A DNA stretch of 64,000 nt from JAJXWB01 sp965246795. Lineage in GTDB: Bacteria; Pseudomonadota; Alphaproteobacteria; Rhizobiales; Beijerinckiaceae. The stretch is from the NCBI GenBank assembly GCA_965246795.1, contig CBDFFN010000008.1:1-64000 (forward strand), given 5' to 3'. The notes beneath the pieces are model-generated. The model was not told where the DNA came from, ran no database searches, and saw only the letters and a program-made list of their open reading frames with translations. This document shows, one piece after another, positions 1 to 7,966 of the stretch (the stretch's first letter is position 1; each line of letters begins with the position of its first letter). The position numbers and the translations under genes were made by a program.

Positions 1-33
1 CACGGCGGCCGGGGCGCGAGGTTTAGCCGAATA

Positions 34-59
34 AGCCCCTCCCCTTCAGGGGAGGGGCT
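34..59. repeat. Short palindromic hairpin (11-bp stem)
   Basis: A perfect 11-bp inverted repeat (AGCCCCTCCCC and its complement) around a TTCA loop. It lies just past the 3' end of the minus-strand GST gene and could act as its transcription stop, although a T-run is lacking. The same arm sequence recurs in the double palindrome inside the RNase R gene at 9214-9322, so this is a solitary half of a dispersed family. Confidence 0.8.
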
Positions 60-66
60 AATATTG

Positions 67-762
67 CTACACCCCCGTCTTCGCCGTCTGGCCGAACAGT
101 ACCTTGCGCTGCTCCTCGGTCATCGGTTTCTGCTCGCTGATCTCGGCGCCCTTGCGATACGCCTCGATCGTGGCGGGCCGCTCGCGGATCGCCTCGAACC
201 AGCGTTTCACATTCGGGAAATCTTCAAGCTTCTGGCCTTGCCGCTCGTACGGCACGATCCACGGATAACTCGCCATGTCGGCGATCGAATAGCTGCCGGT
301 CAGGAAATCGCGCCCTTCCAACCGCCGATCTAAAACACCGTACAAGCGATTGGTTTCATTGACGTAACGGTCTATCGCGTACGGGATCTTCTCCGGTGCA
401 TACATGTTGAAATGATGGTTCTGGCCGAGCATCGGGCCAAGGCCGCCCATTTGCCACATCAGCCATTGCACCGTCTCGGTCCGCTCGCGTAGATCGGCAC
501 CGATGAACCGGCCATATTTGTCGGCGAGATAGAGCAGGATCGCGCCGCTTTCGAAAATCGCGATCGGTTCGCCGCCGCCGGTCGGCGCGTGATCGACGAT
601 CGCGGGCATACGGTTGTTGGGGGCGATCTTCAGGAAATCGGGCTGGAATTGCTCGCCCGAGCCGATGTTCACGGGCACGATGCGATACGCGACCCCGGCT
701 TCCTCCAGAAACAGCGTAATCTTGTGGCCGTTCGGCGTGGGCCAGTAATGCAGGTCGATCAT
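67..762 (-). CDS. Glutathione S-transferase family protein (YfcG/YghU-like)
   Basis: A 231-residue GST. The N-terminal thioredoxin-like half opens MIDLHYWPTPNGHKI and carries the cis-proline segment NNRMPAIVD and the glutathione-contacting ESGAILLYLADK. The helical C-terminal half has QWLMWQMGGLGPMLGQ and the N-capping segment SIADMASYPW. These features resemble the nu-class disulfide-bond oxidoreductases YfcG/YghU, so a cytosolic glutathione-dependent reductase role is likely; the substrate is unknown. I use the ATG at 762 because the fold begins there; an in-frame ATG at 777 adds only five residues. The reading frame stays open far upstream through the MFS gene, but that extension is an antisense-style shadow. 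It lies 44 bases downstream of the MFS gene on the same strand. Confidence 0.9.
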   Translation of the reverse strand: MIDLHYWPTPNGHKITLFLEEAGVAYRIVPVNIGSGEQFQPDFLKIAPNNRMPAIVDHAPTGGGEPIAIFESGAILLYLADKYGRFIGADLRERTETVQWLMWQMGGLGPMLGQNHHFNMYAPEKIPYAIDRYVNETNRLYGVLDRRLEGRDFLTGSYSIADMASYPWIVPYERQGQKLEDFPNVKRWFEAIRERPATIEAYRKGAEISEQKPMTEEQRKVLFGQTAKTGV

Positions 763-806
763 CTTCGCGGCTCCCATGGTCGGATGCGCGGGAGATGGGT
801 AGGCTG

Positions 807-2033
807 TTACGGCTCCGCAACCGCCTCCGTCGCATGCGGGACGCGGTCGAGCACTTTCCACACCACGATGACCAGCGCGACCAGCGCGAAGGTCGCCGCC
901 AACAGGAAAGCGGCACCGGGGAAGCCATGTTCGACCCCGCTCGCGAGCGTTTGTGTCAACAGCAACGGGCTGACGATCGAGGCGACGCTGCCCATGCTGC
1001 CAAGCCCGCCCTGCAACGCCCCCTGGCGCGATGGTCCGGCGAGGCGCGACAGCAGGCCACTGATCGCAGGCGAGACGAAGCCGGAAAACGCGGCGAGGAC
1101 CATGATCGCATAGGCCTGCCATCCGGCGGTGATGAAAGCGAAGGCGAGGAAACCCGCCGCGCCGGTCGCCAACCCGATCACCAGCGCGCGCCGCTCGCCG
1201 ACGCGACCGATCACGCGACCCACGACCACGGCCTGCACCAGGGCCATCACCAGCCCGACATAGCCAAGACTCCAGCCGATCTCGCGCGGGCTCCAGCCGA
1301 AGCGGATCGTCGCCCAGAACGCCCAGGTTGCGGGATAGACCATGTGCGCGAGCTGCCACAGGAATGTCGCGATGAGCAGCGCGGCGACGTCGCCGGCGAC
1401 GAACAGCGGCTTGAACGCGCCAATAATGTGCGCGTCGCGCAGGTGGAACGGGCGGCGATTCTCGGGCGCGAGCGTCTCCGGCATGGCAAGGGCCATCACG
1501 GCGGCATTGCCTATCGCCAACACCGCCGCTGCAACGAACGGCGCGCGTGGACCGAAGCCGACGAGCAGACCGCCGAGCGCCGGACCGATGATAAACCCGA
1601 TACCGAAGGCCGCGCTGATATAGCCGAACACCGCGCTGCGCCGGTCCGGCGGCGTCACGTCCGCAAGTACCGAACTGGCCGGGCCGTAAACCGCGCCTGC
1701 CGCGCCGGCGATCATGCGGCCGAGGAACAGCCATGCCAGTGTCGGCGCGACCGCCATCAGCGCATAATCGATTCCGAAAGCCAGCATCGATGCGATGAGC
1801 ACCGGGCGACGGCCGTAGCGGTCGCTCAAATTGCCCAGCACCGGTCCTGCAAAGAATTGCGCCACCGCGAAGGCGACCAGCATGTACCCCGCGATCCGCG
1901 TTGCGTCGTCGATGTCAACGTGGCCGAGCCGGGTGATGAGCGCGGGGAAGACGGGCATGACAATGCCGAAGCCGATCGTATCGATCAACACGGCGGCAAG
2001 CACGATCGGTATGGCGCGATGTTCGAAGCGCAT
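807..2033 (-). CDS. MFS transporter, TetA-like drug exporter family
   Basis: A 408-residue inner-membrane protein with the usual 12 hydrophobic segments. The N-terminus has the TetA-type LIDTIGFGIVMPVFP segment, and the loop after helix 2 has the MFS motif A, GNLSDRYGRRPV. Helix 5 carries the antiporter-type GFIIGPALGG. This places it with the DHA1 proton-coupled exporters such as TetA; the substrate cannot be read from sequence, and resistance should not be assumed. The start chosen is the ATG at 2033 (MRFEHRAIPI); upstream in-frame starts exist but encode non-membrane, low-quality sequence. It is divergent from the acyl-CoA dehydrogenase gene, leaving about 140 bases for promoters in both directions. 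Confidence 0.88.
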   Translation of the reverse strand: MRFEHRAIPIVLAAVLIDTIGFGIVMPVFPALITRLGHVDIDDATRIAGYMLVAFAVAQFFAGPVLGNLSDRYGRRPVLIASMLAFGIDYALMAVAPTLAWLFLGRMIAGAAGAVYGPASSVLADVTPPDRRSAVFGYISAAFGIGFIIGPALGGLLVGFGPRAPFVAAAVLAIGNAAVMALAMPETLAPENRRPFHLRDAHIIGAFKPLFVAGDVAALLIATFLWQLAHMVYPATWAFWATIRFGWSPREIGWSLGYVGLVMALVQAVVVGRVIGRVGERRALVIGLATGAAGFLAFAFITAGWQAYAIMVLAAFSGFVSPAISGLLSRLAGPSRQGALQGGLGSMGSVASIVSPLLLTQTLASGVEHGFPGAAFLLAATFALVALVIVVWKVLDRVPHATEAVAEP

Positions 2034-2173
2034 GGCTGGCAGTCTCCCCCGGGGCATCCCTAATGCCTCCGCCCGAATTGCGCGAGGTTTCCCCGTCGGC
2101 TCTTCCCCCGCACGACGATCTGTGCCATCGCCGCACCATACCCGATCTTCAGTTTTTGCCTCAAGGGAGAGCA

Positions 2174-3394
2174 ATGATGGCCACCGCGCCCGAACTCGAT
2201 GCACCGTCCAGCGCCGCAGACGATTTTCGTGGCGAAGTGCGCGCCTGGATCGCGGCCAACTTTCCGCCCGCATTGAAGGGCAAGGACAACAGCATGTCCG
2301 CGCTAGAAGGGCCGACCGATCTCTCCGCCGACGAACAGGCGTGGAAGACGGCGATGGGCGAGAAAGGTTGGGGCGTGCCCGGATGGCCCGCGGCCTATGG
2401 CGGCGGCGGGCTCGACAAGGCGCATATCCGCGTGCTGCAGGACGAATTGGCGCGCGCCGGGGCGTGGAACCCGATCGGCGGCATGGGCGTGATGATGTTC
2501 GGCCCGACCTTGCTCGAATATGGCAGCGAAGCGCAGAAGCATGAGCACATCCCCGCCATCGCCAAGGGCGAAATCCGCTGGTGCCAGGGCTATTCCGAAC
2601 CCAATGCCGGGTCCGATCTGGCGAACGTCCAGACCTTCGCGGAGGATGTCGGCGACCATTATGTCGTCAACGGGCAAAAGACCTGGACCTCGGGCGGGCA
2701 ATGGGCCGACAAATGCTTCGCCTTGGTACGCACCGACAAAAGCCAGAAGCATGGCGGCATCAGCTTTCTGCTGCTCGACATGACGTCGCCCGGGGTCGAG
2801 GTGAAGCCGATCCGGATGATCTCGGGCCAGTCGCCTTTTTGCGAGACCTTCTTCACCAATGTGCAAGTGCCCAAGGAAAACCTCGTCGGGCGCGAAGGGC
2901 AGGGCTGGGAAATCGGCACGCGGCTGCTTCAGCATGAGCGCAACAGTCTGTCGGGGGGTGGCGGCGCATCGCGTCTGTTCGCGGGCAAGCCGATGGGGGC
3001 GCTCGCCAAGCAATATCGCGGCGCGGACGAGCAGGGCCGCGTGCCCGATAGCGATTTGCGGATGCGCATCGTCCGCCACGAAATGGATAGCCGCGCCTTC
3101 GCGCTGACGCTGCGCCGCGCCGCGCTGGAGGCGAAATCGAACCAGGGTCCGTCGGCGGCGACTTCCATTATGAAAAATGTCGGTGCGCGCATCACGCAGG
3201 ATCGTGCCGAATTGTCGATCGAGATCATGGGCATGGCCGGGCTCGGCTGGGACGGAGAGGGGTTCAGCGAGGAAGAGCTGACCCAGACCCGCACCTGGCT
3301 GTGGGGCAAGGCGGTGTCGATCTATGGCGGATCGACCGAAGTGCAGAACAACATCGTATCCAAGCGTATCCTGGGGATGCTGGATCATCAATAA
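2174..3394 (+). CDS. Acyl-CoA dehydrogenase (first of a pair)
   Basis: A 406-residue flavoprotein of the acyl-CoA dehydrogenase family. The N-terminal helical domain contains the GWGVPGWPAAYGG segment; the beta domain has the FAD/substrate signature WCQGYSEPNAGSDLA and the TWTSGGQWADK strand; the C-terminal helical domain ends with the FAD-contacting IYGGSTEVQNNIVSKRILG. It should introduce an alpha,beta double bond into an acyl-CoA and pass electrons to ETF. The start is the ATG at 2174, preceded by AAGGGAGA. It is followed after a palindromic element by a second, shorter acyl-CoA dehydrogenase, an arrangement used by two-subunit enzymes acting on bulky acyl-CoAs; that they pair is inference. 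Confidence 0.92.
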   Translation: MMATAPELDAPSSAADDFRGEVRAWIAANFPPALKGKDNSMSALEGPTDLSADEQAWKTAMGEKGWGVPGWPAAYGGGGLDKAHIRVLQDELARAGAWNPIGGMGVMMFGPTLLEYGSEAQKHEHIPAIAKGEIRWCQGYSEPNAGSDLANVQTFAEDVGDHYVVNGQKTWTSGGQWADKCFALVRTDKSQKHGGISFLLLDMTSPGVEVKPIRMISGQSPFCETFFTNVQVPKENLVGREGQGWEIGTRLLQHERNSLSGGGGASRLFAGKPMGALAKQYRGADEQGRVPDSDLRMRIVRHEMDSRAFALTLRRAALEAKSNQGPSAATSIMKNVGARITQDRAELSIEIMGMAGLGWDGEGFSEEELTQTRTWLWGKAVSIYGGSTEVQNNIVSKRILGMLDHQ

Positions 3395-3396
3395 AT

Positions 3397-3522
3397 TTTC
3401 CCTCTCCCGCTTGCGGGAGAGGGTGGCCGAGCGAAGCGAGGTCGGGAGAGGGCAGTGCGGAGAAGGTGGTGCTTGAGGCACTACCCTCTCTCCGACCCTC
3501 TCCCGCAAGCGGGAGAGGGAGA
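3397..3522. repeat. Compound palindromic intergenic element
   Basis: Two hairpins built on CCCTCTCCCGC/GCGGGAGAGGG sit at 3397-3424 and 3495-3522 and are also complementary to each other, enclosing a 70-base centre. This is the REP-like style common between sphingomonad genes. It occupies the whole gap between the two acyl-CoA dehydrogenase genes and ends six bases before the TTG start of the second, so the right hairpin could shield or modulate that ribosome-binding region. Confidence 0.85.
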
Positions 3523-3528
3523 AGTAAG

Positions 3529-4596
3529 TTGGCCGCACTGAACGACGAACAGACGATGCTGCGCGACATGGTGCGCGAATGGTCGGACAATGAATCGCCC
3601 GTCACCGCGTTCCGCAAGTTGCGCGCGGCCGCCCCGGTCGAGGGGTATGACCCGGTGGCCTGGAGCGCGCTTTCCGAGATGGGCTTGTCGGGCATTGTTA
3701 TCCCGGAAGAGCATGGCGGGACGGCGTTCGGCTATCTCTCGCTCGGGCTGGTGCTGGAGCAGCTCGGGCGTAATCTCGCGGCGTCTCCGCTCGCCTCGAC
3801 CTCCGCGGCAGCCAGCGCGATCATGCTGGGTGGTTCCGAGATAGCCAAGGCAGAGTGGCTCCCGAAGATCGCCAGCGGCGAAGTGGTCGCAACGCTCGCC
3901 GTCGATGAAGGCCCGGTGCACGATCCGGCAAAGATCACCGCGACCGTCACCGACGGCAAGCTGACCGGCACCAAGGCTTTCGTAGCCGAGGGTGACAGTG
4001 CGGCCCTGTTCGTCGTCGCCGCAACCGACGGCTTGTATCTCGTCTCGGGTGACACCGGGGTGAACCGCGCGCCGCGCCACATGACCGATTCCCGCAGCCA
4101 CGCGCAGGTGTCGTTCGATGGCGCGCCAGCGGAGAAACTCGGCGATACCAAGCTGACGGCGCAGGTCGTCGACCGCGCCACCGCGATCGTTTGTGCCGAG
4201 ATGCTCGGTATGGCGGATCAGGCGTTCAACACGACCAACGACTATCTCAAGACGCGCGTGCAATTCGGACAGCAGCTGTCGACCTTCCAGGCGTTGCAGC
4301 ACCGCATGGCGAAGATGTTTACCGAGCTCGAACTCATGCGTTCGGTCGTCGAGGGCGCGCTGGAGGCGGTCGACGCCGGACGCTCGGATGTCGACCAGGC
4401 GGTCAGCCTGGCCAAGGCGGTGGCGGGCGACACGCTCCATCTGGTCAGCCGGGAAATGATCCAGCTGCATGGCGGCATCGGCATGACCGACGAACATGAT
4501 GCGGGTTTCTATCTCAAGCGTGCGCGCGTGCTGGAGACGATGTGGGGCAACGCAGCATATCACCGGGAGCGCTTCGCGCGGCTCAACGGCTATTGA
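3529..4596 (+). CDS. Acyl-CoA dehydrogenase (second of a pair)
   Basis: A 355-residue acyl-CoA dehydrogenase. It has the helical N-terminus (GLSGIVIPEEHGGTAFGYL), a short beta domain lacking the full WCQGYSEPxAGSD signature of its neighbour, and a C-terminal helical domain with YLKTRVQFGQQLSTFQALQH and the flavin-contacting IQLHGGIGMTDEHDAGFY. The short beta domain suggests a partner subunit in a heteromeric enzyme with the upstream gene, or an enzyme for a bulky substrate. The start is placed at TTG 3529, directly after the palindromic element, with GAGAAG upstream; the frame is open further upstream through the repeat, but that part translates only repeat sequence. Confidence 0.85.
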   Translation: MAALNDEQTMLRDMVREWSDNESPVTAFRKLRAAAPVEGYDPVAWSALSEMGLSGIVIPEEHGGTAFGYLSLGLVLEQLGRNLAASPLASTSAAASAIMLGGSEIAKAEWLPKIASGEVVATLAVDEGPVHDPAKITATVTDGKLTGTKAFVAEGDSAALFVVAATDGLYLVSGDTGVNRAPRHMTDSRSHAQVSFDGAPAEKLGDTKLTAQVVDRATAIVCAEMLGMADQAFNTTNDYLKTRVQFGQQLSTFQALQHRMAKMFTELELMRSVVEGALEAVDAGRSDVDQAVSLAKAVAGDTLHLVSREMIQLHGGIGMTDEHDAGFYLKRARVLETMWGNAAYHRERFARLNGY

Positions 4597-4830
4597 TCGG
4601 CACCGCTGCGGCACGGTACGAAACCTTTCGCAAATGCAGCATCAAAATACGCGTTTCGAAAATAGGTTCTGGCCGTACCGGGCGAGTTTCGACTATGTCA
4701 TTTTGGCAACATCCCCTCATCCCTAACGGTTAGATCGTGTCGGAGAGGCTTGACGGCGGGTCGTTCTGGCGTCAATTCGAGGTCTGGGTACGGAGCCGAT
4801 CAGTGTTCCGGCCGGACGGGGAGAGAGATG

Positions 4831-7800
4831 ATGCCATATCAGCGGTATTTGGTCGCCTGTGCTTTTTCGGCGCTGGCTGTCGGTCTGGCCAGTCCGGCCA
4901 CGGCACAAAGCGCGGGCGCACCCGCCGCGACGGCAAAGCCGGCGGCGGACGATCAGAATAACGGCCCCGACATCGTCGTCACTGGGTCGCTGATCCGCGG
5001 TACGCCGGAAGATGCCGCTATCCCGGTCGATGTCATTTCCGCCGACGAGCTGTCGCGGCAGGGCACGCCGACGGCCATCGACCTTCTCAAGAACCTGCCG
5101 ACATCGAGCGGCGTCATCGGCGACGCGAACCAGTTCGACAGCCGCAGCCAGGGCAATGAAGGCGTCGCGTCGGTCAACCTTCGCGGCCTCGGCCCGCAGC
5201 GCACGCTGGTCCTGCTCAACGGCAAGCGTCTGGTGCCCGTCGGCGGCGGCATTCCGATCGTCGACATCAACCTGATCCCGTCGGGCGCAATCGGTCGCGT
5301 CGAAGTGCTGAAGGACGGCGCAGCGGCGACCTATGGGTCGGACGCCATCGCCGGTGTGGTCAACTTCATCACCCGTACCGATCAGAAGGGTTTCATCGCT
5401 TCGGGCGATTACCGCTACATCCGCGGTTCTTCGGGCGATTACACGGCGAACCTCAGCTTCGGCCATAACGGCAACGGGCTGCACATGCTGGCGTCGATCG
5501 GCTATCAGCACCGTTCGGAATTGCGCACGACCGACCGGAATTTCACGGTTCAGCCCTACGCCAATAACCCGCAAGGCGGGTATACCGGCGGCGGCAACCC
5601 CGGTAACTTCGGCTTTGCCGGTTCGCCGACTTTCGTGCGCGATCTGGGTTGCGAAGGCCTCGGCGGCTTCCGCAGCGTGACCGGATCGACGACCGATCGC
5701 TGCTTCAACAATTACGGCCAGTTCGGCAATCTCGTCGAGCCGGAAGACCGCATTCAGGCCTATGTCGAGGCTTCGGCGGAAATCACCGACACACTGAAAT
5801 TCTCGGTCAGCGCGCTGTACGGCTACAGCTCGACCCGGATTACTACGTCGCCGACCTATTTGCCGACGCTACCGCCGTCGTCCAACGCGGCAAGCGGCGG
5901 CGCTGGCTTGTTCATCATTCCGACTTACGCCCCGGCGCTGCGCGACTATTGCGCTTTGTACGGCGCAGCATCGGGCTGCATCACCGCGGGCGGCGTGCCG
6001 CTTGCCCCGGCGATCGCTTTCCCGGTCCTGTTCCGTCCGGCCTTGCTCGGTGGCAATCCGCTGTTCCGTGGACAGTATGGCGACGACCGCGGCTCGGCCT
6101 TCAGCAAGCGCGTGTCGGACGAAATCCGCTTCACCAGCGATTTGTCCTATGACGTGACGCCGAGCATCAACGTGACCGGTAGCTTCACTTATTCGGAATA
6201 TTACCGCGAAGGCGAAGGCACCGACACGTTCGGCGATCTGCTGCAGAACGCGCTTGCCGGGTTCGGCGGTTCGAACTGCGCCTATGCTACGCCCGGGTCG
6301 CGCGCCGGTCTGACCGCCACGCAAATCGCGGCGTTGGCGGGCACCAACGGTTGCACCTTCTTCAATCCGTTCTCGACCGCAGTGGCGGCGAACGGCGTGT
6401 CGAACGTCGCCAACCCGAACTATGCCGGAACGCGCAACCCGGCCGGCTTCAGTCTGACGCCGGGTGCTGGCCTCCTCAACGATCTGGACACGTTCGACAA
6501 CTTCTTCCGCACGACCAACACGCGGTATGACACCAAGCTGCTCGTCGGCGATCTCGTGGTGAGCGGGAAGAGCGGCATCTCGCTGCCGGGTGGTGAGATC
6601 GGCTTCGCGGTCGGTGCGCAATATCGCAAGAACCTCTATTCGGTCGTCTACAACAACGACAGCAACCTCGCGAACAATCCGTGCCCCGGCTCGCCGCTCA
6701 ACTCGGGGGCGATCTGCTCGCCGCAGACCGGTGCGCTCGGCTTCCTCGGCACCAATGCCAACAGCTCGACCAGCAACGACATCAAGGCGGTGTTCGGCGA
6801 ATTGCAGCTGCCGGTGTTCGACCGCTTGAACGTGCAGCTTTCGGCCCGGTTCGAGGATTACGGCGGCCGCGTCGGATCGACCTTCAACCCGCAAGGCCGC
6901 GTCCGTCTGCAAGTCACCGACTGGCTGGCGCTGCGTGGCGGTGCGGGTACGACCTTCCGTGGCCCGCCGGCCCAGCAGCTGTCGGGAAATCTGACCGCGC
7001 TGCAGATCATCGGCACGTCGTTCCGTGCGGTCGACATCAACGGGAACGCCAACCTCGCGCCGGAAAAGGCGACCACCTACAGCGGCGGCATCCTGATCCA
7101 GTCCGGCGGCCTCACCGCCAGCCTCGATTATTACAAATATGATCTGAAAGGCCCGATCGAGGGCGAGCCGATCCAAGGTATCGTCACTGCGCTGTTCGGC
7201 GCGACCGGCTCAGTCAATTGCGGCGTCGCGGCCTATGCCAATCTGCAGGCACGCTTCACCTTCACGGGTGCTGGTTGCGGCGTCGGCAACGTGCAGCGGT
7301 TGCGCACGCAAGTCATCAACAGCGCGAACGTGTCGACCTCGGGTCTCGATCTGCAGGCGGCGTACAAGTTCGATCTGTCGACGGCGCGGGTCGAAGTCGG
7401 CGTCAACGGCACGTACGTGATCGATTACAAGACCAAGGATATCACGGTCGAGGGCATTATCGTGCAGCCTTCGTTCGATGGCGTCGGCTTGCTGAACTAT
7501 CAAACGACGGCTTACCCGATCCCCCGGATCAAGGGCGATGCCTATGTCCAGGGCACGTTCGGGCCGCACAATCTGCGTCTGCAATATAATTATGTCGATG
7601 GTTATACCGATCAGCGCGGCGCGGCGATCTTCGGGCCGAACACAGGTGCGCTGGCCGGAGCATCGGTCACGGCCGGCAAGAACATCGCACCGTTCGGGAC
7701 GTTCGATGCGACCTATCGCCTGCAACTGCGCAGCACCAAATCGACCATCTCGATCTCGGCGCTGAACATCTTCGACAAGGCGCCGCCGTTCGCACGGCTC

Positions 7801-7875
7801 GACCAGAATTACGATCCGTTCACGGCGTCGCCACTCGGTTTCACCGCGAAGATCGGGATTTCGCAGAAGTTCTGA
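4831..7875 (+). CDS. TonB-dependent outer-membrane receptor
   Basis: About 1014 residues. A signal peptide (YLVACAFSALAVGLASPATAQ) is followed by a proline/alanine linker, a TonB-box-like stretch (DIVVTGSLIRG), the plug domain (about residues 50-190, with LRGLGPQRTLVLLNGKRLV and VEVLKDGAAATYGSDAIAGVVNF) and a long 22-strand-type barrel ending in the aromatic GISQKF. It imports an unknown substrate using TonB energy; sphingomonads carry many such paralogues, often for plant or lipid-like compounds. Two adjacent ATGs (4828, 4831) follow GGGGAGAG; 4831 has the better spacing. It is preceded by 230 bases with no gene and no promoter I can assign with confidence. Confidence 0.93.
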   Translation: MPYQRYLVACAFSALAVGLASPATAQSAGAPAATAKPAADDQNNGPDIVVTGSLIRGTPEDAAIPVDVISADELSRQGTPTAIDLLKNLPTSSGVIGDANQFDSRSQGNEGVASVNLRGLGPQRTLVLLNGKRLVPVGGGIPIVDINLIPSGAIGRVEVLKDGAAATYGSDAIAGVVNFITRTDQKGFIASGDYRYIRGSSGDYTANLSFGHNGNGLHMLASIGYQHRSELRTTDRNFTVQPYANNPQGGYTGGGNPGNFGFAGSPTFVRDLGCEGLGGFRSVTGSTTDRCFNNYGQFGNLVEPEDRIQAYVEASAEITDTLKFSVSALYGYSSTRITTSPTYLPTLPPSSNAASGGAGLFIIPTYAPALRDYCALYGAASGCITAGGVPLAPAIAFPVLFRPALLGGNPLFRGQYGDDRGSAFSKRVSDEIRFTSDLSYDVTPSINVTGSFTYSEYYREGEGTDTFGDLLQNALAGFGGSNCAYATPGSRAGLTATQIAALAGTNGCTFFNPFSTAVAANGVSNVANPNYAGTRNPAGFSLTPGAGLLNDLDTFDNFFRTTNTRYDTKLLVGDLVVSGKSGISLPGGEIGFAVGAQYRKNLYSVVYNNDSNLANNPCPGSPLNSGAICSPQTGALGFLGTNANSSTSNDIKAVFGELQLPVFDRLNVQLSARFEDYGGRVGSTFNPQGRVRLQVTDWLALRGGAGTTFRGPPAQQLSGNLTALQIIGTSFRAVDINGNANLAPEKATTYSGGILIQSGGLTASLDYYKYDLKGPIEGEPIQGIVTALFGATGSVNCGVAAYANLQARFTFTGAGCGVGNVQRLRTQVINSANVSTSGLDLQAAYKFDLSTARVEVGVNGTYVIDYKTKDITVEGIIVQPSFDGVGLLNYQTTAYPIPRIKGDAYVQGTFGPHNLRLQYNYVDGYTDQRGAAIFGPNTGALAGASVTAGKNIAPFGTFDATYRLQLRSTKSTISISALNIFDKAPPFARLDQNYDPFTASPLGFTAKIGISQKF

Positions 7876-7966
7876 TCGGCCCGGTTTCGGAATAGCCAAG
7901 GGCGCGCCCTCCACCCGGAGGTCGTGCCCTTTGCCGTTTCCCCCGCGCTCGCGTATCGCAAGTCGG

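Noticed and set aside
67..1734. A 555-codon open frame suggesting a fusion of GST with upstream sequence
   Set aside because: Only the last 231 residues are GST; the rest is the wrong frame of the MFS gene, which has its own clear reading.
2303..3538. A 411-codon minus-strand frame opposite the first acyl-CoA dehydrogenase
   Set aside because: Its sequence is low-complexity Arg/His-rich shadow coding; the plus strand encodes a well-conserved enzyme.
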